A DNA stretch of 64,000 nucleotides from Senimuribacter intestinalis. GTDB lineage: Bacteria > Bacillota > Clostridia > Peptostreptococcales > Anaerovoracaceae. Positions 33,485 through 44,617 of the stretch are shown here, one piece after another. The notes beneath the pieces are model-generated. The model searched no databases, was not told the origin of the DNA, and was given only the letters and a program-made list of their open reading frames with translations. Within the stretch, counting starts at the first letter, position 1; every line of letters starts with the position of its first letter. The stretch is from contig CALPCJ010000002.1 of NCBI GenBank assembly GCA_943192975.1, positions 62,001 to 126,000 on the forward strand, in the 5' to 3' direction. The translations under genes and the position numbers were made by a program.

Positions 33485-34729
33485 TTAATCCCAATTTCGG
33501 TCGATAGTCTTATTTATCATGTCAAACATGCTGAGCACAGCGTAATGCCGGTTCCATTTGCGGCTCACATTGCGCATTCTGACTTCTTTTACCTCTGTAT
33601 GACCATCAAAAACGCAGCCGATATAAATCAGCCCCACTGGTTTTTCAGGGGTTCCGCCACCTGGTCCTGCAATGCCGGTTACGGAGATACAGAGTCTGCT
33701 GCCAGTTTTTTTTACAAGACCCTCAGCCATTTCTTTCGCTACCTGACTGCTTTCCGCCGTATACGCCGCTAACGTTTCTTCTTTTACACCCAGCTCGTCC
33801 ATCTTTGCGCCGTAGGTATAAGTCACAAGTCCCCGGTCAAAGACCTTTGAAATCCCGGGCGTATCAGTCAGCGCCCCGGAAAAAAGCCCTCCGGTACAGG
33901 ATTCACAAGCTGAAACGGAAATATTTCGTTCAAGAAGTTTCTTTGCAACCACATCTGCCAATTCCTCATCGTCAACGCTGTAAATATACTCGCCCACCTT
34001 TTCAGAAACCTGTGCAATCATATTTTCCACGGCTTTTACAGCTTCCTCGCAGGTCGCACGCTTGGAAGCGATTCTCACGCTGCACTCGCCTTCCTTTGCG
34101 TAGGTGGCAAGGGTCGGATCCGTCTGAGCATCAATCAAGTCCAAAAGCTTGGTTTCCAACAGTGATTCGCCAATGCCGAACATGCGCAGGGTTCTGTAGT
34201 AAATCACGCCGGTCTGCAGCTTTTCCAGGTATGGACGCACTCTGTTTTCCCACATCCATGTCATCTCCCGCGGCGGTCCCGGCATACAGATAATCATTTT
34301 TTCATCCTCGCAAAGGGCTAGTCCTGGCGCACTGCCCACTTCGTTGCTGAACACCTCTGCCCTGCTAGGCATCATCGCCTGCTTATAATTATTAGGAGTC
34401 ATCGGCTTTCCGTATGCCTTTGCTCTGGCAACCAGCCTCTCCATACTTGGCTCATGAAGCACCAGTTCATCGTGCAAAACCCTGCAGGCTGTCTCTTTTG
34501 TCAAATCATCTTCTGTCGGCCCAAGACCTCCCGTGGTGATTACCAGGTCACAATCGCGAAAAGCCATTTCAATCATCTCAGAAAGGCGTCCTGAATTATC
34601 ACCCACCGTGTAATGATACATAACGTCAAAACCCAGCAGATTTAACTGCTGGGAAAGATATACAGTATTAGTGTTGGTAATCTGTCCAAAGAGAATCTCC
34701 GTTCCGACACTTAAAATTGCAGTCCTCAT
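33485..34729 (-). CDS. cinA: Competence/damage-inducible protein CinA (NMN amidohydrolase / ADP-ribose pyrophosphatase type)
   Basis: 414 residues from the ATG at 34729; the longer frame start has no support. N-terminal MoCF/COG1058 domain (SVGTEILFGQ, TTGGLGPTEDDLTKE) and C-terminal CinA deamidase domain (SACESCTGGLFSGALTD, SVTGIAGPGGGTPEKPVG). The second domain hydrolyses nicotinamide mononucleotide in pyridine-nucleotide salvage. It lies between pgsA and recA, the order seen in many Firmicutes. Confidence 0.96.
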   Translation of the reverse strand: MRTAILSVGTEILFGQITNTNTVYLSQQLNLLGFDVMYHYTVGDNSGRLSEMIEMAFRDCDLVITTGGLGPTEDDLTKETACRVLHDELVLHEPSMERLVARAKAYGKPMTPNNYKQAMMPSRAEVFSNEVGSAPGLALCEDEKMIICMPGPPREMTWMWENRVRPYLEKLQTGVIYYRTLRMFGIGESLLETKLLDLIDAQTDPTLATYAKEGECSVRIASKRATCEEAVKAVENMIAQVSEKVGEYIYSVDDEELADVVAKKLLERNISVSACESCTGGLFSGALTDTPGISKVFDRGLVTYTYGAKMDELGVKEETLAAYTAESSQVAKEMAEGLVKKTGSRLCISVTGIAGPGGGTPEKPVGLIYIGCVFDGHTEVKEVRMRNVSRKWNRHYAVLSMFDMINKTIDRNWD

Positions 34730-34783
34730 CGCATGCTCCTCCACTTCCATGCAAAATCTTGATTATGCGTAACTCTCACTGGT

Positions 34784-35326
34784 TTACATAGAGAACACGC
34801 TTTTATTCTTCCAAATATATTCTATCCCGGAATATACCGTCATAATCAGGGAACCCCACAGGAATATTTCTCCTGCAAGCCCGCAGTACTCCTGAATCTG
34901 CGGCATACTCCCAAGAGCAGAAGTCAGAAGCAAAAGCGGCACTGCAATCATCTGCAGAACAGTTTTGATTTTACCACTCATGCCAGCAGCAATGACCGTT
35001 CCTTCAGACGCGGCTACTGTTCTCATACCTGCGATAGCAAATTCTCTCGCCAAAATGACAATCAGCATCCATCCCGGCACTGTCCCGTCCTCTACCATCA
35101 GGCAAAAGGCAGAATAAACAAGAATCTTATCTGCCAGCGGATCCATAATCTTCCCAAAATTAGTAACCAGTTGATACTTTCTCGCAATTTTACCATCTAA
35201 CATGTCTGTAAAAGACGCTACAATGAACAGTACAAAGGCAACGAGATTATATCCCATCATGTATGCTGCAATGAAAAACGGCACAGCAACAATTCTGCCC
35301 ACAGTCAACTTGTTCGGTAAATTCAT
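34784..35326 (-). CDS. pgsA: CDP-diacylglycerol-glycerol-3-phosphate 3-phosphatidyltransferase
   Basis: Makes phosphatidylglycerol phosphate. 180 residues, about five membrane helices. The CDP-alcohol phosphotransferase signature is complete: DMLDGKIARKY followed by GKIMDPLADK, giving the D-G-x2-A-R-x8-G-x3-D-x3-D pattern. The start is NLPNKLTVGRIVAVP, typical. It begins 2 bp after the rimO stop. Confidence 0.96.
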   Translation of the reverse strand: MNLPNKLTVGRIVAVPFFIAAYMMGYNLVAFVLFIVASFTDMLDGKIARKYQLVTNFGKIMDPLADKILVYSAFCLMVEDGTVPGWMLIVILAREFAIAGMRTVAASEGTVIAAGMSGKIKTVLQMIAVPLLLLTSALGSMPQIQEYCGLAGEIFLWGSLIMTVYSGIEYIWKNKSVFSM

Positions 35327-35328
35327 TC

Positions 35329-36632
35329 TTAAACCTCCGTTCCAACTAAATCATAGTCGAATGCATCTTGAATCAAAACTTTTACCATATCGCCCGGCAG
35401 AAGGTTCTGTGAAGATGTAAAAATCACTGCATTGTCGATTTCCGGTGCGTCATAGCGGGTTCTGCCGATGAAACTACCTTCTTCCTCCATTTCTTCTACC
35501 AAAACTTCCAGCGTCTTTCCGACTTTAGCCTGGTTGCTTTCCAGGGAAATCTCAATCTGCCTGCGCATGATTCCATCGAGGCGCTCTGCCTTGATTTCTT
35601 CATCAACCTGATTTTCCATCTCGCCTGCCGGCGTATTTTCCTCCTGCGAATAGGAAAAAACTCCTAGTCTCTCAAATTTTTCTTTTTCAATAAACTCTAC
35701 TAGAGTCTCATAATCTTCTTCGGTTTCGCCCGGAAATCCTACAATCAGCGTCGTTCTAATGTGAATATCCGGAATTGCTGTGCGAAGTCTTTTTAGGGTG
35801 TCTGTGATAGAGGCCGATGTCGATCGTCTGTTCATGGCGCGTAAAACACTGTCGCTTCCATGCTGAATAGGAATATCTAAATAATTGCAGATTTTTTCTT
35901 CTTCTGCCATTACCCTAATCAACTCGTCTGTAATTCTGTCCTCATAGCAGTACATGAGGCGAATCCACTTAATTCCATCAATTTTGCAAAGCTTTTTCAA
36001 CAGTTTGGCAAGACGAAGCTCCCCGTAAAGGTCCTTGCCGTAATAGGTCACATCCTGTGCAATGAGAATCAGTTCCTTGCAGCCAGCCGCAGCCAGTTGC
36101 TCTGCTTCGTTTAGAATGTCCTCTTCTCTCTTACTTCTATATTTGCCGCGAATTTTCGGGATAATGCAATAAGCACAAATATTATTGCACCCTTCTGCAA
36201 TTTTTATGGTCGCAGTATAAGGATTTTCGGAAAGCTTTCTCGCCTGAGATTCCAGTACGTCGGAAACGCAGTTGCTGCAAACAACAGCCCGTGTAGAAAG
36301 AGACGAGAAAAGTTCTGGCAATTTTTCGTATTCGTTGACACCGACGAACAAATCTACCTCCGGCATTTCCTTGTAAAGATCGTCTGCATAGCGCTGTGAC
36401 AGACAGCCGGAAACCACCAGTTTTTTGCCGTCAGCCTTGTACTCCGCCATCTCCAAAATCTTTTCGATAGACTCAGTCTTAGCATCATTAATAAATCCAC
36501 AAGTATTCACCATGATGATATCTGCGCCTTCCGGTTCGTTTACAATAATATGATTCTCGTTTTCCAATATGCCTGCTGCCACCTGCGAATCATTGAAATT
36601 CTTAGGGCAGCCCAGGGTTTCTATATAAATTC

Positions 36633-36636
<4 letters not shown>
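35329..36636 (-). CDS. rimO: Ribosomal protein uS12 methylthiotransferase RimO
   Basis: Radical SAM enzyme that methylthiolates Asp88 of S12. 435 residues: UPF0004 domain with Cys residues in ETLGCPKNFNDS, VNTCGFINDA and VVSGCLSQRY (auxiliary cluster), radical SAM motif GCNNICAYC, and a C-terminal TRAM domain. The CPKNFNDS variant and IPKIRGKYRS favour RimO over MiaB. It overlaps ftsK by 4 bp and is followed by pgsA. Confidence 0.95.
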
Positions 36637-39275
<2,639 letters not shown>

Positions 39276-39330
39276 GTTTCTTCCCCCATGCGTTTTGTCT
39301 AATTTGTCAATGTGAGCCGCAAATTCGAAT

Positions 39331-40173
39331 TTATGCGAAGAAAAGTCCGTAGCCGATTGTGCATAGACCTAAAATCCACACATAATAAGAGAAATAGCTC
39401 AACTTTTTGTTAGATACGATACGAATCATCGTTTTAATGGCAAAATAGCCCGAAACTGCTGCTACCAGCATGCCCGCCAGAATCGGTCCCAAAAGGGCTG
39501 TGTCCAGATCACCTTCCAATGCCTTCGGTGCTTCTAACACTACAGAGCCCAAAATGGACGGAATAGAGATAAGAAATGCAAACTTTACTGCAAACTCTCT
39601 CTTCAGTCCTGTGGTCAAACCGCCTACCAGCGTAGATCCGGAACGGGATATGCCGGGATAAATGGCAATGCCCTGCAGTACACCGATAAACAGTGCATTT
39701 CTGCAGTTCATCTTTCTGATGTCACGGTTGGCAGAGCCCATTTTTTCCGCAAGGAACATGAGCACACCAGTAATCAAAAAACCTATGCCTACGGCTACCA
39801 TGGAGGAGTAAAGCCCTTCGAAAAAGTCGTTGAACAAAAGTCCGATGACCGCCGTAGGAATGGTTGCTACAATAATCATTACGCCGAGTTTGCGAACCGG
39901 TCTTTCTTCGAGACGAAGTCCCTTGCCGGTGCACAAGTCCTTAATAGTTACGCAAAGTTCTACGATCAGCTCCCAAATATCTTTCCAATATACGACAAAG
40001 ACCGCAATCAGAGTACCCAGGTGCAGTAAAACTGCAAAGAGCAACACTTTGTCTGCTTCTACACCGAACAGACTCTGCGCCAAGGCAAGATGTCCGGAAC
40101 TGCTGATTGGCAGAAACTCTGCAAGCCCCTGCAATAAGCCTAATACGACTGCTTCAAAATATCCCAATCTCAT
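39331..40173 (-). CDS. uppP: Undecaprenyl-diphosphatase UppP (BacA)
   Basis: Recycles the undecaprenyl carrier for cell-wall synthesis and gives bacitracin resistance. 280 residues, about eight membrane helices. Catalytic motifs GLAEFLPISSSGH near residue 18 and YPGISRSGST near 173 are both intact. It follows asd by 7 bp and precedes ftsK with a 55-bp gap. Confidence 0.97.
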   Translation of the reverse strand: MRLGYFEAVVLGLLQGLAEFLPISSSGHLALAQSLFGVEADKVLLFAVLLHLGTLIAVFVVYWKDIWELIVELCVTIKDLCTGKGLRLEERPVRKLGVMIIVATIPTAVIGLLFNDFFEGLYSSMVAVGIGFLITGVLMFLAEKMGSANRDIRKMNCRNALFIGVLQGIAIYPGISRSGSTLVGGLTTGLKREFAVKFAFLISIPSILGSVVLEAPKALEGDLDTALLGPILAGMLVAAVSGYFAIKTMIRIVSNKKLSYFSYYVWILGLCTIGYGLFFA

Positions 40174-40180
40174 TTACCCC

Positions 40181-41281
40181 CTATTTGCTTTTGATAAAGC
40201 CTTTTTCAGTTAACGCTTCTGCGCAAAGAACTGCGCCGCCTGCTGCGCCTCTGACAGTATTGTGCGCAAGACCGATAAACTTAAAGTCATAGACTGTATC
40301 TTCTCTGAGTCTACCGATAGATACTCCAAATCCCTTCTCACAGTCCACATCTAGTTTAACCTGCGGTCTGTTTTCTTCTTCCATATAGTGAATAAACTGC
40401 TTCGGCGCATTTGGAAGATCCGCTTCCTGCGGAAATCCCTTGAAATTCTGCAGCTTTTCAATGAGCTGTTCTTTAGTCGGTTTCTTGCGGAATTTGACAA
40501 ATACAGCCGCAGTATGACCATCCAGCACCGGCACTCTGACGCACTGGCAAGTGATGACAGGTTCCTGTGCCTTAGCAATCACACCAGCTGTATCGTCCAC
40601 ATGCCCCAAAATACGCAGAGGTTCCTGTTCACTCTTTTCTTCTTCTCCTCCGATATACGGAATGATATTTTCTACCATCTCCGGCCAGTCTGCAAAGGTC
40701 TTTCCAGCACCGGAAATTGCCTGATAAGTGGTAACAACCACCTCATAAGGCTCAAATTCAGCCCATGCAGCAAGTGCAGGCACATAACCCTGAATGGAAC
40801 AATTCGGCTTTACTGCAATAAAACCGTTCTTAGTGCCCAGTCTTTCCTTCTGATATTTAATTACATCAAAATGATCAATATTGATTTCCGGTACAACCAT
40901 CGGCACATCCGGTGTCCATCTATGCGCGCTGTTATTAGAAACAACCGGTGTTTCAGTCTTTGCATAGGCTTCTTCAATTGCCTTAATCTCATCTTTAGAC
41001 ATATCAACTGCACTGAACACAAAGTCCACGCCAGAAGCTACAGCCTCCACATCACTGACATCCATTACCTTAATGTTCTTTACTGCATCCGGCATAGGTG
41101 TTGTCATCTTCCATCTTGCTCCTACTGCTTCTTCGTATGTTTTGCCTGCACTTCTTGCGCTGGCGGCAATGGTGGTTACCTCAAACCAAGGATGATTCTC
41201 AAGAAGAGAAATAAATCTCTGCCCAACCATTCCAGTACCGCCTAAAATGCCGACTTTCAGTTTCTTCTCTAGCTGTCTCAT
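40181..41281 (-). CDS. asd: Aspartate-semialdehyde dehydrogenase
   Basis: Reduces beta-aspartyl phosphate to the semialdehyde, the branch point to lysine/DAP, threonine and methionine. 366 residues. NADP site GILGGTGMVGQRF, catalytic Cys in AVKPNCSIQG, and a late GLAHNTVRGAAGG are present. Its sequence type (ARWKMTTPMP region, length above 360) resembles the archaeal/fungal-type ASADH, which many anaerobes use. It pairs logically with dapA 780 bp upstream on the other strand. Confidence 0.95.
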   Translation of the reverse strand: MRQLEKKLKVGILGGTGMVGQRFISLLENHPWFEVTTIAASARSAGKTYEEAVGARWKMTTPMPDAVKNIKVMDVSDVEAVASGVDFVFSAVDMSKDEIKAIEEAYAKTETPVVSNNSAHRWTPDVPMVVPEINIDHFDVIKYQKERLGTKNGFIAVKPNCSIQGYVPALAAWAEFEPYEVVVTTYQAISGAGKTFADWPEMVENIIPYIGGEEEKSEQEPLRILGHVDDTAGVIAKAQEPVITCQCVRVPVLDGHTAAVFVKFRKKPTKEQLIEKLQNFKGFPQEADLPNAPKQFIHYMEEENRPQVKLDVDCEKGFGVSIGRLREDTVYDFKFIGLAHNTVRGAAGGAVLCAEALTEKGFIKSK

Positions 41282-41336
41282 AAGTACTACCTCTTTCTAT
41301 CTTAAAATTTTCTTCTTTAGCAAATTGTATCATATT

Positions 41337-41365
41337 ATTTTACCATTTATTCCTTGTGTTTTCAA
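41337..41365 (-). promoter_or_regulatory. asd promoter
   Basis: Minus strand TTGAAA (41360-41365), 17-bp spacer, TAAAAT (41337-41342). Confidence 0.7.
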
Positions 41366-41387
41366 CACGAAAAGTCAGAAAAAGTAT

Positions 41388-41439
41388 AATCAAAAACTGC
41401 CGATACAATTCAGGTTCTTGATATCGGCAGTTTTTGATT
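41388..41439. terminator. Strong terminator between the fusion remnant and asd
   Basis: 18-bp perfect stem AATCAAAAACTGCCGATA / TATCGGCAGTTTTTGATT, loop of 16. On the minus strand it ends transcription from the remnant gene. Confidence 0.9.
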
Positions 41440-41451
41440 CTATTATACATT

Positions 41452-41778
41452 TTATGCAGAATGATTCACGCAACAAATACCAGAAGAATCATTTTTCCGC
41501 TCCATTAGTTCGAGAAGCAGACGACCATCGATATTTCCTCCGGAAATAATCAATGCTACATTTTTACCGCCGATTCTCTCCCTATAGTTCTGAACTGCAG
41601 CAACAGTAGTACAGCTTCCAGCTTCAGCAACAATTTTTTCTTCCATTGCCATAAAAGCAACAGCCCTCGCAATAGATTTCTCTGAAAATGCAATTAAGTC
41701 GTCCATACAGTCAATCACAGGCTGTATTTCTATGACCTGCCTGATATCCTCTTTACTAAGCACTTTGATATGATACAT
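41452..41778 (-). pseudogene. Deletion-fusion remnant: ornithine-cyclodeaminase-like start joined to threonine-dehydratase-like end
   Basis: 108 residues. The first ~35 (YHIKVLSKEDIRQVIEI, then PVIDCMDDLIAFSE) look like the N-terminus of ornithine cyclodeaminase/mu-crystallin family proteins. From about residue 38 it looks like the end of the PLP domain of threonine/serine dehydratases (MEEKIVAEAGSCTTVAAV, GKNVALIISGGNID). No intact domain remains, so no activity is expected. In ectoine-degradation-type loci a dehydratase (EutB) and a cyclodeaminase-like protein (EutC) are neighbours; an internal deletion across such a pair would give this. A good AGAGGTG ribosome binding site and a structured leader precede it. 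Confidence 0.6.
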
Positions 41779-41841
41779 GTCTTTCACCTCTTTATTTATT
41801 TGGTATTCCGGAACATATTTGCGATAACGCCTTAAGAAAAA

Positions 41842-41900
41842 GAGCGCTGAACTTCATCCTCCGCAATAAAGCGGCCCTAGCAGAATGAAGTCCAACGCTC
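41842..41900 (-). ncRNA. Structured leader with terminator-like hairpin before the fusion remnant
   Basis: Minus-strand stem GAGCG/CGCTC, then ACTTCAT/ATGAAGT, then CCGC/GCGG, separated by a symmetric 4x4 loop and an asymmetric internal loop. TTTTTCTT follows at 41834-41841. The hairpin lies between a plausible promoter (-10 TAATGT at 41953-41958, -35 TTGCAA at 41976-41981) and the gene. It could be a riboswitch expression platform, an attenuator, or simply a terminator. I do not recognise a known riboswitch. Confidence 0.55.
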
Positions 41901-41905
41901 ATAAC

Positions 41906-41925
41906 CCTATACCCGGGGGTATAGG
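41906..41925. promoter_or_regulatory. CsoR/RcnR-operator-like palindrome
   Basis: CCTATACCC-GG-GGGTATAGG, perfect 9-bp arms. The TATACCC/GGGTATA core resembles operators of the CsoR/CstR/FrmR repressor family. It lies about 20-40 nt downstream of the predicted minus-strand start. As RNA it could equally be a first leader hairpin. Confidence 0.5.
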
Positions 41926-42004
41926 AAGCATCATCTTATTGAATTCGCTATTACATTAGCATATCTATTTTTTAATTGCAAGTTTTTTTACAATATTTTT
42001 TTAA

Positions 42005-42034
42005 TTAACATTTTCCAGATTGAAAGAATATGAT
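42005..42034 (+). promoter_or_regulatory. dapA promoter candidate
   Basis: TTAACA (42005-42010), 18-bp spacer, TATGAT (42029-42034), giving a short leader of about 20 nt with no room for a lysine riboswitch. Confidence 0.55.
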
Positions 42035-42060
42035 AAAGAAAAAAAGAAAGGAGTACTCCT

Positions 42061-42945
42061 ATGTCAATATTTAAAGGTTCCGGTGTAGCCCTGGTTACGC
42101 CTTTTAAAGATGGCAGAATTGATTACGATGCCTTAGAACGCCTCATCGAATGGCATATAGAAGAAGGTACTGACGCCATCATCTCCTGCGGCACTACTGG
42201 TGAAGCCTCCACCTTAAGTGCTGTTGAAAAACTTTCCGTCATTGAATTTACAGTACAGAAAGTCTGTGGCCGCATTCCTGTTATTGCCGGCGCAGGTACA
42301 AATGATACATCCCATTCCATGTACTTAGCTAAAGAAATACAGTACGCTGGTGCAGACGGACTTTTAGTCGTAACACCTTACTATAATAAAGCAACCCAAA
42401 AAGGTCTGATTTCCCACTATAATATGATTGCCGACTACACTGATCTTCCAATCATCCTCTACTCTGTAAAAAGCCGCACCGGTCTCAATATCGAACCAGA
42501 AACCGTAAAAGAACTGAGCAAGCACCCTAATATTGTCGGTATCAAAGAAGCCAGCGGTGATATATCCCAAATTTGCCGAATTGCAGCTTTGTGTGGAAAA
42601 AACTTCGACCTATACTCCGGCAACGACGACCAGACCATTCCAATCATGTCTATAGGTGGTGTCGGCTGTATTTCCACAGTCGCAAACATCATTCCAAAAG
42701 ACTATCATCAAATGACTGAAGACTTTCTAAAAGGCAGATATAAATCTGCTGCGAAGTTGCAGCTGAAAATGGTGCCTCTGATTCGTGCTCTGTTTGCAGA
42801 GGTAAATCCAATTCCTGTTAAGGCAGCGCTGCATATGATGGGCAAAATTGAAAAAGAGTATCGGCTGCCAATGTGCGAGCCTTCCAACCAAACCCTCTAT
42901 CAACTCTATGACGAGATGGCAAAATATGGGTTAAAGGTAAAATAG
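42061..42945 (+). CDS. dapA: 4-hydroxy-tetrahydrodipicolinate synthase
   Basis: Condenses aspartate semialdehyde with pyruvate, the first step of the DAP/lysine branch; DPA for spores also comes from this branch. 294 residues, TIM barrel. CGTTGEASTL binds substrate, Tyr in TPYYNKATQ, and Schiff-base Lys in IVGIKEASGD. GAGTACTCCT region holds an AAAGGAG ribosome binding site for the ATG at 42061. It is on the plus strand opposite asd, with its own promoter and terminator. Confidence 0.97.
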   Translation: MSIFKGSGVALVTPFKDGRIDYDALERLIEWHIEEGTDAIISCGTTGEASTLSAVEKLSVIEFTVQKVCGRIPVIAGAGTNDTSHSMYLAKEIQYAGADGLLVVTPYYNKATQKGLISHYNMIADYTDLPIILYSVKSRTGLNIEPETVKELSKHPNIVGIKEASGDISQICRIAALCGKNFDLYSGNDDQTIPIMSIGGVGCISTVANIIPKDYHQMTEDFLKGRYKSAAKLQLKMVPLIRALFAEVNPIPVKAALHMMGKIEKEYRLPMCEPSNQTLYQLYDEMAKYGLKVK

Positions 42946-43018
42946 TATCCTCTGTACATTAAAAAAGCGCCTACACACTTTGCATAAAATCTCTCAGAGC
43001 TTCGAAACTTTTTAATAA

Positions 43019-43045
43019 AAAAGAGCAGTCAAAAACTGCTCTTTT
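43019..43045. terminator. Bidirectional terminator between dapA and rpmF
   Basis: AAAAGAGCAGT / ACTGCTCTTTT, 11-bp stem with 5-nt loop, between convergent genes. Confidence 0.88.
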
Positions 43046-43061
43046 AAACACGTTATGAATC

Positions 43062-43241
43062 TTAAGCTTCAGCTACGACTTCTTTGCCATCATAGTAATT
43101 GCAATTCGGGCATACTCTGTGCGGAAGTTTCGGCTCGTGACACTGCGGACAAATAGAAAGTCCTGGTAATGCTTTCTTCATGTTCGGGGATCTTCTCTTG
43201 TCTCTTCTAGCTTTAGATGTTTTCCTCTTTGGAACTGCCAT
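43062..43241 (-). CDS. rpmF: Ribosomal protein bL32 (zinc-binding type)
   Basis: 59 residues, too short for most ORF listings. Starts AVPKRKTSKARRDKRRS after Met; zinc ribbon CPQC ... CPNC is intact (C+ form). GGAGGTG ribosome binding site precedes the ATG at 43241. Usually a DUF177/YceD gene lies just upstream of rpmF; here ackA is the upstream neighbour on the same strand and no DUF177 gene is seen. Confidence 0.95.
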   Translation of the reverse strand: MAVPKRKTSKARRDKRRSPNMKKALPGLSICPQCHEPKLPHRVCPNCNYYDGKEVVAEA

Positions 43242-43333
43242 TGTCTACACCTCCTCGTTCTTCTGGTTCTATGCTAAACAAATAATTTTCGTCAACTCCT
43301 AAAGTATATACTTAAACGCTTTAGATGTCAACA

Positions 43334-44539
43334 TTATTTTGCATATTTCTTTGTAAGATTGTAGGTGTCTCTTGCAATCATCAATTCTTCGTTAGTCGGA
43401 ATCAACAAGAGTTTTACTTTAGAGTCTTCTGTAGAAACGATGGTTTCTTTTCCTCTTACCTTATTCTTGATGATGTCAAGTTTAATTCCCAGATTTCCTA
43501 AATCTGTACAGATTAATTCTCTCATATTCACGTCGTTTTCACCAACGCCTGCAGTAAATACAATTGCATCTACACCGTTCATTTCAGCAATGTAAGCACC
43601 AATGTAGAATCTCACTTTTCTAGCGAATACTTTCAGTGCTAATGCTGCTCTTTCGTTTCCTTCTGCAACTGCGTCCTCCAAATCTCTGAAATCGCTGGAA
43701 ACACCGGAAATACCCAGTACACCGGATTTCTTGTTCAGGATTTCGTTGGTAACACCCTGCGGCAGGTTTTCTTTCTGTCTGATATAAGTTACGATAGCTG
43801 GGTCAATGTCTCCGCAGCGAGTACCCATTACCAGACCTTCCAGTGGAGTAAATCCCATAGAAGTATCGATACATCTGCCGTGTTTGATTGCAGATACAGA
43901 TGCGCCGTTGCCCAGGTGGCATGTGATCAGCTTCAGGTCGTTGATATTTACGTTCAACATAGAAGCTGCTCTCTGTGCTACGTATTTGTGAGAGGTTCCG
44001 TGGAAACCATATCTTCTGATACCATGCTTTTCATAGTATTCATAAGGAATTGCATATAAATATGCTTCTGGCGGCATAGTCTGATGGAATGCTGTGTCAA
44101 ATACACCTACCATCGGTGTATTTGGCATTAACTCTTTGCATGCAGCAATGCCGTATAAGTTCGGTGTGTTGTGCAGCGGCGCTAATTCTACACACTCTTC
44201 TAGTGCTGCGATAACAGCATCATCGATGATAACAGAATCAGCAAACTTTTCGCCTGCATGTACAACTCTGTGTCCTACTGCACCGATTTCATCCATAGAT
44301 GCAATAACACCGTATTCTGGGCTCTGAATTGCGTCCAGAACCTGCTTAATTGCGTCTTTGTGATCGTTCATAGGGACTTCGGTCTTAACCTTGTCCATTC
44401 CGATTTTCTCATGTGTAATAACAGAACCATCCATGCCAATTCTCTCAACCAGCCCCTTTGCCAGCAGAGACTCGTTTGTCATGTCTAATACCTGGTATTT
44501 TAATGAAGAACTACCACAGTTAATTACTAATACTTTCAT
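43334..44539 (-). CDS. ackA: Acetate kinase
   Basis: Makes ATP from acetyl phosphate in fermentation. 401 residues from the ATG at 44539 with GGAGG upstream; the longer frame start lies before the ribosome binding site. Motifs: VLVINCGSSSLKYQ, the catalytic VFDTAFHQTMP, RRYGFHGTSHKYV, and FTAGVGEN. Phosphotransacetylase (pta) is not adjacent. It has its own strong promoter. Confidence 0.97.
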   Translation of the reverse strand: MKVLVINCGSSSLKYQVLDMTNESLLAKGLVERIGMDGSVITHEKIGMDKVKTEVPMNDHKDAIKQVLDAIQSPEYGVIASMDEIGAVGHRVVHAGEKFADSVIIDDAVIAALEECVELAPLHNTPNLYGIAACKELMPNTPMVGVFDTAFHQTMPPEAYLYAIPYEYYEKHGIRRYGFHGTSHKYVAQRAASMLNVNINDLKLITCHLGNGASVSAIKHGRCIDTSMGFTPLEGLVMGTRCGDIDPAIVTYIRQKENLPQGVTNEILNKKSGVLGISGVSSDFRDLEDAVAEGNERAALALKVFARKVRFYIGAYIAEMNGVDAIVFTAGVGENDVNMRELICTDLGNLGIKLDIIKNKVRGKETIVSTEDSKVKLLLIPTNEELMIARDTYNLTKKYAK

Positions 44540-44581
44540 TCCAATCCTCCGTGTTTCTCTTGTTGTATAATTGCTCCAAAA

Positions 44582-44610
44582 ATTATACACCTAAAACATT
44601 CCAAAATCAA
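44582..44610 (-). promoter_or_regulatory. ackA promoter
   Basis: Minus strand TTGATT (44605-44610), 17-bp spacer, TATAAT (44582-44587). Confidence 0.8.
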
Positions 44611-44617
44611 GGAAAAT

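Noticed and set aside
41788..42060. Lysine riboswitch upstream of dapA
   Set aside because: The plus-strand leader from the predicted promoter is only about 20 nt; the structured part reads as a minus-strand leader and shows none of the lysine-riboswitch landmarks I know.
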